Assembly: GCA_029974875.1 (NCBI GenBank)
Contig: JARKQP010000533.1
Location: 1 to 8,527, forward strand
Length of the DNA stretch: 8,527 nt
DNA from: Mobilitalea sp.
GTDB taxonomy: Bacteria > Bacillota_A > Clostridia > Lachnospirales > Lachnospiraceae
Reading direction: 5' to 3'
Shown here: positions 1 to 7,001 of the stretch, one piece after another
How positions within the stretch are numbered: the first letter of the stretch is position 1
Layout of the letters: every line of letters begins with the position of its first letter
Notes under the pieces: model-generated
Told to the model about the DNA's origin: nothing
What the model saw: the letters and a program-made list of their open reading frames with translations, nothing else
Databases searched by the model: none
Program-made: the position numbers and the translations under genes

Positions 1-464
1 AGCGCTGGTACATCCGGCACAGCATGCTTGCCCAGTCGCAGCTCTCTGTTCCTCCGGCTCCGGCATGCAGGGTCAATATTGCGTTATACCTGGCATACTC
101 TCCCGACAACAGCGTCCGCAGCTTCAGGTTATCAAGGTCGCTGATACAAATATTTAAGGACTCTTCAATCTCCGGAATTAAGCTGTCATCGTTTTCTTCA
201 TAGCCCATCTGGATCAGGGTCTGAACATCCTCATAATCCCTCTTAAGATGCTCATATTCTCCGATCATGTCCTTTAAGCTCTTCAGCTCCTTCATAAACA
301 CCTGGGCTCTGTCCGCATCATCCCAAAAGCCATGTTCTTCCATGGTCTGTTCAATCTCTGTCACGCGATCTTTCTTTTTCGCGAGGTCAAAGTGAATCCC
401 CCACTTCAATTAATGGTTTTTCATAAAGGCTGAGCGTATATTTAAACTGATCCAATTCTACCAC
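1..464 (-). CDS. prfB: Peptide chain release factor 2, 5' part, with programmed +1 frameshift
   Basis: RF2 recognises UGA and UAA stop codons and triggers release of the finished protein from the ribosome. The gene runs off the left edge, so only about 154 N-terminal residues are visible, and the GGQ and SPF motifs are not included. It starts at GTG 464-462, with GAGGTG at 475-470 five bases upstream. The first 25 codons end at an in-frame TGA (389-387). A +1 shift at CTT opens a frame that continues without a stop to base 1 and reads LDLAKKKDRVTEIEQ, then HGFWDD, and later LTLHAGAGGTESCDWASML. HGFW and HAGAGGTES are typical RF2 sequences, so this is the normal autoregulated form and not a broken gene. 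It follows secA by 77 bp with no terminator between them, the usual Firmicutes order. Confidence 0.96.
386..402 (-). promoter_or_regulatory. prfB: prfB programmed +1 frameshift site
   Basis: On the minus strand the site reads GGGGG ATTCA CTT TGA C. CTT (392-390) is the slip codon, TGA (389-387) is the in-frame stop, and the shifted frame resumes with GAC (388-386). In RF2 genes generally, low RF2 lets the ribosome pause at UGA and slip forward, so RF2 controls its own synthesis. The GGGGG run (402-398) can pair with the CCUCC of 16S rRNA as an internal Shine-Dalgarno sequence. It is 5 nt from CTT here, against 3 nt in the classic E. coli site. Confidence 0.9.
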
Positions 465-484
465 TAAATCACCTCTTTTTTGTT

Positions 485-513
485 ATTATATATTACACTT
501 TATAATAATTCAA
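485..513 (-). promoter_or_regulatory. Possible prfB promoter in the secA-prfB gap
   Basis: TTGAAT (513-508) and TATAAT (490-485) are separated by 17 bp on the minus strand, with a predicted start near 478. The prfB ribosome site at 475-470 would then lie almost at the transcript end, giving a leader of about 14 nt. The DNA here is very AT-rich, so a chance match is quite possible. No terminator follows secA, so readthrough from secA could serve prfB without this promoter. Confidence 0.4.
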
Positions 514-541
514 TTGTTTTTGTATAAAAATTCATGTAAAA

Positions 542-3115
542 CTATGCATTTCTGCCACAGCAGTGTTTATATTTTCTGCCGCTGCCGCAAGGGCATGGAT
601 CATTTGGCTGAATCTTCTTTCCTGCCCTCTTTATAGGAGCATTGGCGAGGGTTTCATCCTTGTTTGTACCGGTTACTTTTGCTACCTGCTCCCTTTCTAC
701 CTTCTGCTCAATCCTTACATGCAGCAGAGCCTTGACCGTATCCTCACGGATGGCGCTGATCATGGAATCAAACATATCAAAGCCCTGGAACTTATATTCC
801 ACGACAGGCTGACGCTGTCCATAGGCCATCAAACCGATGCCCTGGCGCAATTGATCCATATCATCAATATGATCCATCCATTTGCGGTCAATCACCTTAA
901 GCAGGATGACGCGCTCTATTTCCCTGATCTGTTCAATCTCAGGGAATTCCAATTCTTTTTCCTCGTAAAGCTTTACTGCATCCTCTTTCAGCAGCTGGAT
1001 CAGGTCATTCTTCTTCATACCACGGAGCTGCTCCGGTGTAAATTCCACCTTTGGCAACGGAATAATCGGAAGCAGCAGCTCTCCAAGCTCTCCAAAGTTC
1101 CAGTCCTGAGGGCTCTGATCCTCGCTGATGCAGGTATTGACACAGTCTTCCACTATCTCGGTAATCATACGGTAGATGGTATCGCGCATGCTTTCCCCAT
1201 CCAGAACCTTTCTTCTTTCCGCGTAAATAATCTCTCTTTGTTCATTATTTACCTGGTCATATTCCAAGAGGTTCTTTCTGATACCGTAGTTATTGCTTTC
1301 TATCTTCTTCTGGGCTCTTTCAATTGCCGTAGTCAGCATCTTATGCTCGATCTGTTCGCCCTCCGGTAAGCCAAGGGAGTTGAACATGGTCATTAACCGC
1401 TCGGAGCCGAAGAGTCTCATCAGGTCATCTTCCAGGGAGATAAAGAACCTGGATTCACCGGGATCACCCTGCCTGCCGGCACGTCCGCGCAGCTGGTTAT
1501 CGATACGTCTTGCTTCGTGGCGTTCCGTACCGATAATCTTTAATCCACCGGCTTCCTTTACTCCTTCCCCAAGCTTAATGTCCGTACCACGTCCGGCCAT
1601 ATTTGTAGCAATCGTTACTGCACCGAATTGACCGGCATCAGCAACAATTTCCGCTTCCAGCTCATGGAACTTGGCGTTCAATACCTTATGGGGTATATTG
1701 TGCTTCTTCAGGATATCGCTGATTTCTTCGGAAGCTTCAATTGTAATGGTACCAACCAGTACTGGCTGCCCTTTTTTGTGGGATTCAATAATCTCCCTTA
1801 TAATAGCGGACAGCTTTTCTTTTCTCGTCTTATATACTGCATCCTGGTGGTCAATACGGGCTACGGGGAGATTCGTCGGAACCTCAATTACGTCCATTCC
1901 GTAAATTTCCCGGAATTCCTTTTCTTCTGTCAGCGCAGTACCCGTCATACCGGATTTTTTCTTGTATTTATTAAAGAAGTTCTGGAAGGTGATGGTGGCC
2001 AGGGTTTTGCTCTCCCTTTTTACCTTCACGTTTTCCTTTGCCTCAATGGCCTGATGCAAACCGTCGCTGTAACGTCTTCCCGGCATAATACGCCCGGTAA
2101 ACTCGTCTACGATTAAAACCTCATCCTCCTTCACCACATAATCCTTGTCCCTAAACATTAAATTATGGGCACGGAGGGCAAGGATGATATTATGTTGGAT
2201 TTCAAGGTTCTCAGGATCGGCAAGGTTCTCCAGGTTAAAGAATTTCTCGACCTTCTTCACGCCGTCCTCTGTAAGGTGGACATTCTTTTCCTTCTCATTT
2301 ACGATAAAGTCGCCGGTCTCCTCGATATCCTCCTTCATCAGGGCAGCCATCTTCGTTAATTCCGCACTGGCTTCGCCCCTCTTTAGCTGTCTGGCTATGA
2401 TGTCACATACCCGGTATAAATCCGTGGATTTGCCGCTTTGGCCTGAGATGATCAACGGGGTTCTGGCCTCATCAATTAAAATGGAGTCAACCTCATCGAT
2501 AATTGCGTAGTTAAGCTCCCTCTGGGCTAACTGCTCTTTATAAATAACCATGTTATCCCTTAGATAGTCAAATCCCAGCTCGTTATTCGTAGCATAGGTG
2601 ATGTCACAGGCGTATGCTTCCCTTCTCTCTTCCTTTTCCAGGCTGTTTAAAATGACACCAACGGACAGACCCAGAAATTCATGGATTTTTCCCATCCACT
2701 CGGCATCACGCTTGGCCAGGTAATCATTTACCGTCACGACATGTACACCTTTGCCCTCTAATGCATTTAAATAAGATGGCAGGGTTGCTACCAGTGTCTT
2801 TCCTTCACCGGTACGCATCTCCGTGATACGTCCCTGATGGAGTATAATACCACCGACTAACTGGACACGGTAATGCCTTAAGCCTATTACCCTCTTGGCA
2901 GCTTCCCGCACGGTTGCATAGGCTTCCACCAGCAGGTCGTCCAAGGTTTCTCCGTTTTTTAGCCTATTTTTAAATTCTGTCGTTTTTGCCCTTAGCTCCT
3001 CATCCGACAATTTTATATATTCTGGTTCTAATGCCTCAATTTTATCTGCAATCGGTAAAATTCGTTTTACTTCACGTTCACTATGAGTTCCAAAAATCTT
3101 TTCGACTAAGCCCAT
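542..3115 (-). CDS. secA: Preprotein translocase ATPase SecA
   Basis: SecA is the ATP-driven motor that pushes unfolded preproteins through the SecYEG channel of the cytoplasmic membrane. The 857-residue length fits the family. Visible parts are Walker A TGEGKT (102-107), the DEVD Walker B box (207-210), the preprotein-crosslinking region between the two nucleotide-binding halves (about 220-370), [13 protein letters not shown] (504-516) and the arginine-finger region [13 protein letters not shown] (541-553). The helical scaffold and wing regions follow. A C-terminal zinc-binding tail [14 protein letters not shown] has cysteines at 841, 843, 852 and 853; this tail contacts SecB or ribosomes in other bacteria. 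ATG is at 3115-3113, preceded by AGGAG (3129-3125) with 9 nt spacing. It lies downstream of hpf but has its own promoter after the hpf terminator. Nothing in it looks damaged. Confidence 0.99.
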   Translation of the reverse strand: MGLVEKIFGTHSEREVKRILPIADKIEALEPEYIKLSDEELRAKTTEFKNRLKNGETLDDLLVEAYATVREAAKRVIGLRHYRVQLVGGIILHQGRITEMRTGEGKTLVATLPSYLNALEGKGVHVVTVNDYLAKRDAEWMGKIHEFLGLSVGVILNSLEKEERREAYACDITYATNNELGFDYLRDNMVIYKEQLAQRELNYAIIDEVDSILIDEARTPLIISGQSGKSTDLYRVCDIIARQLKRGEASAELTKMAALMKEDIEETGDFIVNEKEKNVHLTEDGVKKVEKFFNLENLADPENLEIQHNIILALRAHNLMFRDKDYVVKEDEVLIVDEFTGRIMPGRRYSDGLHQAIEAKENVKVKRESKTLATITFQNFFNKYKKKSGMTGTALTEEKEFREIYGMDVIEVPTNLPVARIDHQDAVYKTRKEKLSAIIREIIESHKKGQPVLVGTITIEASEEISDILKKHNIPHKVLNAKFHELEAEIVADAGQFGAVTIATNMAGRGTDIKLGEGVKEAGGLKIIGTERHEARRIDNQLRGRAGRQGDPGESRFFISLEDDLMRLFGSERLMTMFNSLGLPEGEQIEHKMLTTAIERAQKKIESNNYGIRKNLLEYDQVNNEQREIIYAERRKVLDGESMRDTIYRMITEIVEDCVNTCISEDQSPQDWNFGELGELLLPIIPLPKVEFTPEQLRGMKKNDLIQLLKEDAVKLYEEKELEFPEIEQIREIERVILLKVIDRKWMDHIDDMDQLRQGIGLMAYGQRQPVVEYKFQGFDMFDSMISAIREDTVKALLHVRIEQKVEREQVAKVTGTNKDETLANAPIKRAGKKIQPNDPCPCGSGRKYKHCCGRNA

Positions 3116-3135
3116 ATTTGTTCACTCCTGTACTG

Positions 3136-3176
3136 CTAGTGCTGCATTAAGCAAAACTTGCGCAATGTAGTACTAG
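3136..3176. repeat. Imperfect inverted repeat in the secA leader
   Basis: CTAGTGCTGCATT and its near-complement AATGTAGTACTAG flank a core in which GCAA and TTGC also pair. As plus-strand RNA the arms form about 17 pairs, two of them G-U, with one 2-base mismatch. As secA mRNA the two wobble positions become A-C mismatches, so the hairpin is weaker there. Its edge is only 6 bases from the secA ribosome-binding site. The role is unknown: a DNA dyad, a leader hairpin or chance. Confidence 0.45.
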
Positions 3177-3264
3177 TTATTTGATCAAAATCATTCAACT
3201 GTTATTGTAACATTCTACTTCCTACTATTCAACTTAATTTTCTATAAACAACATCATAACCCCC

Positions 3265-3293
3265 ATCATATCACATGTTTTAACAGCGGTAAA
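3265..3293 (-). promoter_or_regulatory. Probable sigma-A promoter of secA
   Basis: TTTACC (3293-3288, 4 of 6 matches) and TATGAT (3270-3265, 5 of 6) are spaced by 17 bp on the minus strand. The predicted start is near 3258, which gives a secA leader of about 140 nt. It lies after the hpf terminator, so secA can be made independently of hpf. Confidence 0.6.
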
Positions 3294-3373
3294 GTGAAAC
3301 GTGTATGTACGTTTTTCCAGTACCTTTTCCCAATTGAAATGAAGCCGATGACTGGTTTACTCGCTCCGGTTAG

Positions 3374-3397
3374 GCTGCCCACCGGTGTGGGGACAGC
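3374..3397. repeat. Second hairpin just beyond the hpf terminator T-tract
   Basis: GCTG and CCCAC pair with GTGGG and CAGC around a CGGT loop, with a 2-base GA bulge. On the minus strand it begins right after the T-run that ends the hpf terminator. On the plus strand it is followed by A's, so it is not a plus-strand terminator. It could help stop readthrough into secA, but no known motif is recognised. Confidence 0.4.
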
Positions 3398-3436
3398 AAA
3401 AAAACAAGGTGCATCCCGTGTATCCACGGGAGCACC
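3398..3436 (-). terminator. Intrinsic terminator of hpf
   Basis: A 12-bp stem (3408-3420 with 3425-3436, one bulged base at 3413) closes a 4-base loop. On the minus strand it is followed by TTGTTTTTTT. It begins 29 bp after the hpf stop codon. Confidence 0.93.
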
Positions 3437-3465
3437 CTCAGTGATTATTCCATCAAAACCTTATT

Positions 3466-3993
3466 CTAGTACTCTGGCTCAATCAGACCGTAAGTACTTC
3501 CTTTTCTCTTATAAACCACATTCACCTCGTCAGTCTGTGCATTACGGAATACATAAAAGTTATGTCCGAGCAGCTCCATCTGTACACAGGCCTCTTCTGC
3601 ATCCATGGGCTTAATTGCAAAACGCTTGGTCTTTACAATTTTGACCGTATCATCCTCATAGTAATCATCCTCCATAAAGGTCTGGTTAAAATTAGAGGAA
3701 GCCTGCTTATGGTCAATTAATTTGTTTTTGTATTTTCTGAGTTGACGTTCAATAATCTCCTCCACCAAATCGATCGATACATACATGTCATTACTTACTT
3801 GCTCAGCTCTTATAATATTTCCCTTAACTGGTATTGTTACCTCAATTTTTTGTCTCTCTTTTTCTACGCTGAGTGTTACATGAATTTCAGTGTCAGGAGT
3901 AAAGTATCTCTCGAGTTTACCGATCTTTTCATATACAGCCGTCTTCAAGCCTTCTGTTACATCAATATTCTTACCGCTGATAATATAACGCAT
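3466..3993 (-). CDS. hpf: Long-form ribosome hibernation promoting factor
   Basis: HPF (RaiA/YvyD family) binds the 30S decoding centre and, in its long form, joins two 70S ribosomes into inactive 100S dimers during slow growth or stress. The protein has 175 residues: an S30AE N-terminal domain (1 to about 97, starting MRYIISGKNIDVTEGLK), an acidic linker with MEDDYYEDD (107-115), and the C-terminal dimerisation domain (about 118-175) with VKTKRFAIKPMDAEEA and YKRKGSTYGLIEPEY. I chose ATG 3993-3991 because the family begins at this residue and AAGGAG (4009-4004) lies 10 nt upstream. The frame stays open for 60 more codons up to ATG 4173, but a near-consensus promoter lies inside that extension. 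It is a single-gene unit with its own promoter and terminator, ahead of secA as in Bacillus. Confidence 0.97.
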   Translation of the reverse strand: MRYIISGKNIDVTEGLKTAVYEKIGKLERYFTPDTEIHVTLSVEKERQKIEVTIPVKGNIIRAEQVSNDMYVSIDLVEEIIERQLRKYKNKLIDHKQASSNFNQTFMEDDYYEDDTVKIVKTKRFAIKPMDAEEACVQMELLGHNFYVFRNAQTDEVNVVYKRKGSTYGLIEPEY

Positions 3994-4078
3994 AATGCCC
4001 CAACTCCTTTTTGACTTTCTTGTTAGCACAAATACCATGACAGTATTAATGTTTCTAATTCTATCATTTGCTAGCTTC

Positions 4079-4107
4079 ATTATAGCATAAGCTATAAGTG
4101 GTGACAA
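4079..4107 (-). promoter_or_regulatory. Main hpf promoter (sigma-A type)
   Basis: TTGTCA (4107-4102, 5 of 6) and a perfect TATAAT (4084-4079) are separated by 17 bp on the minus strand. The predicted start is near 4072, giving an hpf leader of about 79 nt that contains the AAGGAG site. No separate stress-type promoter is obvious. Confidence 0.8.
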
Positions 4108-4259
4108 GCTACTTTGTTTTAATTTGACAGTTATGGCAACGATTCCTGCGGTTAACTTTATATTTTTCTGCATTAATATGCACCTAATTCCACTATTTTC
4201 AATATATTCCAGATTATTTTGTTATTGGGGTATAGTTTTTCCTTAATTTCAACACTCAT

Positions 4260-4288
4260 TTTATATTTTCCGACAATAGGGAAGTCAA
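4260..4288 (-). promoter_or_regulatory. Upstream minus-strand promoter, possible second hpf promoter
   Basis: TTGACT (4288-4283, 5 of 6) and TATAAA (4265-4260, 5 of 6) are spaced by 17 bp. The transcript would begin near 4253 and run into hpf with a leader of about 260 nt. It would include the in-frame upstream ATG at 4173, which has a weak AGGTG site (4185-4181) before it. No other gene lies between. Confidence 0.5.
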
Positions 4289-4750
4289 GCAGAAAAATCG
4301 AAGTTCTTGTCCCGGGCAATCGATTTATCATAAGTTACAAAACGCACTTTCGCAATTGACACAGATTTTACCATCCGACACAAGTAGTGGATTACTGTGG
4401 ATAATGTGGATAAAGTCGTGTATAACTTCATTTTATACAAATATCAGGGCTTTTCCCTGTGGATAACTTTTTGATAACTCCCAGGGAAATGACCCATACC
4501 CTCTGTTCCTTTCCTTTTTTCTTAAGCTTTTTGTGCAAGTTGTACATGCCTCTTTTTGTCAATAGGTCTTTATGATATTTTTTTCAAAAAGAAAAATGCA
4601 TGAAAATTAACTCAAATCCATTCAATTCATCCTTTATTACTGTATTTATCATAATATTTAGACTTCATGTCCAATAGCACAAAAACACATTCCCCCATTT
4701 TTAAGTTATCCACGGACCGTCATTATTCCGAAAGGGAGGAATGAGTGAAG
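4289..4750. other. Gene-free AT-rich region between the PilZ gene and hpf
   Basis: I find no credible coding region on either strand here. The right half (4500-4700) is very AT-rich and T-rich on the plus strand, with no clear promoter. The left half holds DnaA-box sequences mixed with short dyads: TGTATAA/TTATACA (4419-4439), CAGGG/CCCTG (4445-4459) and TTTCCCTG/CAGGGAAA (4452-4489). Boxes next to an AT-rich stretch resemble origin architecture, but no replication gene is nearby. Confidence 0.6.
4396..4466. promoter_or_regulatory. DnaA-box cluster
   Basis: TGTGGATAA is the exact complement of the DnaA box TTATCCACA. It occurs at 4396-4404, directly abutting at 4405-4413, and again at 4458-4466, all in one orientation. 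A fourth box, TTATCCACG (8 of 9), lies in the opposite orientation at 4706-4714. Weaker 7-of-9 matches are at 4386-4394, 4417-4425 and 4468-4476. DnaA boxes away from oriC are known in other bacteria as DnaA-titrating or regulatory sites. Binding here is inferred from sequence only. Confidence 0.65.
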
Positions 4751-4797
4751 AAAGAAGCTGCCAAAACCGGTACGGAACCGGCCTTGGCAGCTTCTTT
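4751..4797 (-). terminator. Intrinsic terminator after the PilZ gene, possibly bidirectional
   Basis: A perfect 14-bp outer stem (4751-4764 with 4784-4797) and a 5-bp inner stem (4767-4771 with 4777-4781) enclose the loop ACGGA, with a small AA/CC internal loop. On the minus strand it is followed by a broken T-rich run that overlaps the stem end (CTTCTTTCTTC). It lies about 40 bp past the PilZ stop codon. The plus strand also ends in T's, so it may work both ways. Confidence 0.88.
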
Positions 4798-4838
4798 ATG
4801 ATCTATTACTTATTATCATCTTTTGCTATAGCTTCTCT

Positions 4839-5222
4839 TTATTTATTTTCCCTTAATTTACTTTCTTTTAATTTAATCTCATAATGGTCTATTTTGCCCG
4901 CCAGAAAAGGTGCAAGTCCAACAAAGATAGCCCCATATATTTTTTTATCATTCTCCGCAATGTGGGCACGGACAATCTGTACTACCGAATGAAAAAACTC
5001 TCCGTCACCAAGATTAATCTTCGCCCTGAGATAATAGCCTAACGGTAAACTGGCCTCGCTTATAAATCCAACCCCCGTTTTAGATATGTCAAATACTTCA
5101 ACAGATGCATTCAAATTATTTAGTACAACGTAGTCCTGCTTAAAAACTTCATCAACCTCTAAATGGAGGTCAATAGGAAGCCTTTTATATTTTCTACGGT
5201 CCAGTGAAGCTTCACCCTGCAT
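4839..5222 (-). CDS. Stand-alone PilZ-domain protein, probable c-di-GMP receptor
   Basis: This is a 127-residue soluble protein with no signal peptide or membrane segment. It carries the two PilZ signatures: RKYKR at 10-14 (RxxxR) and DISKTG at 45-50 (D/NxSxxG). A beta-rich core follows, ending near GAIFVGL (97-103). In the family these residues bind the second messenger cyclic di-GMP, and the protein then changes the activity of a partner, often in motility or surface behaviour. The partner cannot be told here, because the neighbours are a wall hydrolase and hpf and no flagellar gene is present. ATG 5222-5220 is preceded by GGGGG (5232-5228) with 5 nt spacing. The gene has its own promoter and terminator, so it is a single-gene unit. 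The family call is firm; actual c-di-GMP binding is inferred from the intact motifs. Confidence 0.88.
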   Translation of the reverse strand: MQGEASLDRRKYKRLPIDLHLEVDEVFKQDYVVLNNLNASVEVFDISKTGVGFISEASLPLGYYLRAKINLGDGEFFHSVVQIVRAHIAENDKKIYGAIFVGLAPFLAGKIDHYEIKLKESKLRENK

Positions 5223-5295
5223 GGAATCCCCCTTTTCTTTTCAAAGAAAGTGTTTTTTCTTTCTTCTCCCCATTATTATTGCATTTGTCAGATAT

Positions 5296-5324
5296 ATTTT
5301 AACATAAATTAGGGAAGTTTCCAA
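5296..5324 (-). promoter_or_regulatory. Probable promoter of the PilZ gene
   Basis: TTGGAA (5324-5319, 4 of 6) and TAAAAT (5301-5296, 5 of 6) are 17 bp apart, with a TGn extension just before the -10 box. The predicted start is near 5289, giving a leader of about 67 nt. A 7-bp hairpin, AAGAAAG/CTTTCTT (5244-5265), lies in that leader a little upstream of the ribosome site. Confidence 0.6.
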
Positions 5325-5429
5325 CTTATTTATAAAAGATAGGACCAGTTTCACAGGCAAGGCTATGCTTCCTTCTTCCTATAGTCTATCAGTACCACCG
5401 TTAATACGGCAATACCTTTTACAATACAT

Positions 5430-5465
5430 GGACAAAGAAAGAGCAGAGTACTGAAAGTACTCTGC
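5430..5465 (-). terminator. Intrinsic terminator after the NlpC/P60 gene
   Basis: A perfect 10-bp stem, GCAGAGTACT with AGTACTCTGC (5443-5452 and 5456-5465), closes a 3-base loop. On the minus strand TCTTTCTTTGT follows. It lies about 70 bp past the stop codon. The T-tract is interrupted but the stem is strong. Confidence 0.85.
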
Positions 5466-5535
5466 CCAACCGGGATCTGCCAGGCATCAGCCCAAATAAA
5501 TGGCGCTGGTTCCGAAGCAAGCTCCTATTTTATTA

Positions 5536-6840
5536 TTAATTTATGACTCTTCTGACACAGTATATATTACGGTACTTATAATGTGATGTGATGATACCCT
5601 GGCGGGAGTTTGCCGCATGGACAATCATTCCATTACCTATGTACATTGCAACATGGTTAACTGTACCGCTGCTGTTTGTATAGAATACCAGGTCACCAGG
5701 TGCTATGTCACCTTCACTCACCCGTTTTCCTGCAGATGCTGCCTGACTCCTGGAGTCTCTTGGAATGCTGTAGCCGAAATCCCTGTAAACCGATTGTACA
5801 AAGCCGGAGCAATCCGCACCCTTTGTTAAGCTTGTGCCACCATATACATAAGGATTACCAACAAATTTAAGGGCATATTTTACCACCTTACTTGCCGATC
5901 CTGAGGATGGAGCCGGAGTTGAGGAATCATCATCTGAAGAATTGCTTGAGGAGCTATCTGAGGAACTGCCGGAAGAGCTATTATTAGCTTCCCTTGCGGC
6001 TGCTTCAGCAGCTTGTTGTGCCTTTCGCTCCGCTGCTTTTCTGTCGGCTTCCTTCCTCTCGGCTTCTTCCTGGGCAAGCTCCAGCTTTCTTTGGGCTTCC
6101 GCTGCTTCTGCCTCTTCCTGCAATTTCTTAATTCTATTCTCCTCTTCGACTGATATCGCATATTTAAAATCAACCGAGATATTTATTAATTCCATACCGT
6201 CTACTACTTTTTTAACAAAACCTGTAAAGTCAGAACCGGTATCTTCATCCGTACCAAGGAGAATCTCAACCCAATCATCCTCCTCATTAATTACAATGTA
6301 TTTTTCACCCATGGGAATCAGTGTTAAAATGGATGATTCGGTACTTGGCTTTTCGCGGACTCTTAAGGTCTGGGTATTGACTGTTGCCCACTTGGTAGCG
6401 TATTGATCAACCATTGATTCTGCGTCATCACCGATCGCCAGAAACTCCATTGCAATGTAACCTTCTACATCGCCGGATTTAATCTTTACCCAACCGCCTT
6501 CTAAGGTCTCCAGAATATCTGCTGCACATCCGCGGTAGAGCTTTCCGACTACTTCACTTTCTGTGGAAGGCTCCTTCCTTATGTTAACATAATTATCGGC
6601 AACAGATACGCCGAGATTGGCATAGGGTGATTCAATTTTCTGACTTAATATTTCAATGGATGCACTATAGGCACTCTCTAATTCTTCAATCGATGCATTT
6701 TCTAAAATTGCTGCTATTCCTGCCACGCCCTGCTCGGCATACGCCGTCTCTTCTGCATGGGCCCTGCTTGTCGGAATCATAATACAAGCTATGGCTGATG
6801 CTATGTATACTACAGTTTTAATAGCCTTGCTTCCTCTCAC
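5536..6840 (-). CDS. Secreted SH3b-NlpC/P60 peptidoglycan hydrolase
   Basis: NlpC/P60 enzymes are cysteine peptidases that cut bonds in wall peptide stems, commonly D-Glu to the diamino acid. The start is GTG 6840-6838, preceded by GGAGGT with 6 nt spacing; a TTG 15 bases upstream lies before that site and is unlikely. The 434-residue product has a signal peptide with likely cleavage after AHA (27-29), two SH3b domains (about 77-135 and 151-220), a charged coiled coil (about 230-286), a Ser/Asp-rich linker (about 287-315) and a C-terminal NlpC/P60 domain (about 317-434). The catalytic set is intact: Cys344 in DCSGF, His396 in NHVAMYIG and His408 in IVHAA. The SH3b repeats probably bind the wall. 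It is a single-gene unit with a strong promoter and a long structured leader. The exact bond cleaved and the gene name cannot be given. Confidence 0.94.
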   Translation of the reverse strand: MRGSKAIKTVVYIASAIACIMIPTSRAHAEETAYAEQGVAGIAAILENASIEELESAYSASIEILSQKIESPYANLGVSVADNYVNIRKEPSTESEVVGKLYRGCAADILETLEGGWVKIKSGDVEGYIAMEFLAIGDDAESMVDQYATKWATVNTQTLRVREKPSTESSILTLIPMGEKYIVINEEDDWVEILLGTDEDTGSDFTGFVKKVVDGMELINISVDFKYAISVEEENRIKKLQEEAEAAEAQRKLELAQEEAERKEADRKAAERKAQQAAEAAAREANNSSSGSSSDSSSSNSSDDDSSTPAPSSGSASKVVKYALKFVGNPYVYGGTSLTKGADCSGFVQSVYRDFGYSIPRDSRSQAASAGKRVSEGDIAPGDLVFYTNSSGTVNHVAMYIGNGMIVHAANSRQGIITSHYKYRNIYCVRRVIN

Positions 6841-6943
6841 GTACCTACCTCCCAAGTATCATACGTACTATAATTACTATTGTCCCAAAAGCACCACGGG
6901 ATGACACTTCGTGCCAGGATACGCACTCCCGTTGGTCGGCGCC

Positions 6944-6969
6944 GGTATAATATCTGATAATATTATACC
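6944..6969. repeat. Perfect 10-bp inverted repeat in the NlpC/P60 leader
   Basis: GGTATAATAT and ATATTATACC flank the 6-base spacer CTGATA. The repeat holds TATAAT in both orientations. On the minus strand a TG lies just upstream of it, like an extended -10 element, so a secondary promoter is possible, although no -35 is seen. It may be an RNA hairpin or an operator. Confidence 0.7.
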
Positions 6970-6984
6970 ATGAATCGATAAATT

Positions 6985-7001
6985 GTTACGAAATTATTAC
7001 A
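6985..7001 (-). promoter_or_regulatory. WalR-like box just after the NlpC/P60 transcript start
   Basis: TGTAAT-AATTT-CGTAAC matches the WalR (YycF) consensus TGTWAH-N5-TGTWAH at all fixed positions but one. WalR controls many autolysins of the same broad class in Firmicutes. The site lies downstream of the predicted start, which would suit repression. One mismatch in AT-rich DNA makes this tentative. Confidence 0.35.

Noticed and set aside
387..389. In-frame stop early in prfB suggesting a pseudogene
   Set aside because: It sits in CTT-TGA-C after a G-run, and the +1 frame continues as perfect RF2 sequence; this is the known programmed frameshift.
563..2510. Several plus-strand open frames of 64-268 codons inside secA
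   Set aside because: They are shadows of the secA coding strand, with no domain-like sequence and no ribosome site of their own.
3994..4173. 60-residue N-terminal extension as the normal HPF start
   Set aside because: HPF family proteins begin at MRYII, a good AAGGAG lies before that ATG, and a near-consensus promoter lies within the extension.
4356..4384. Exact TTGACA on the plus strand as a promoter
   Set aside because: No acceptable -10 hexamer occurs 16-18 bp downstream, and no plus-strand gene follows.
4741..4884. Plus-strand 47-codon ORF with a G-rich stretch before ATG
   Set aside because: The GGAGG is only one base from the ATG, the ORF runs straight through the terminator stem and into the PilZ gene, and no plus-strand promoter is seen.
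5617..6406. Open frames on both strands within the NlpC/P60 gene
   Set aside because: The low-complexity Ser/Ala/Glu coding sequence makes long shadow frames; the true frame has intact catalytic residues and a signal peptide.
6841..6855. TTG at 6855 as the start of the NlpC/P60 protein
   Set aside because: TTG lies before the GGAGGT ribosome site; GTG at 6840-6838 has ideal spacing and starts directly on the signal peptide.
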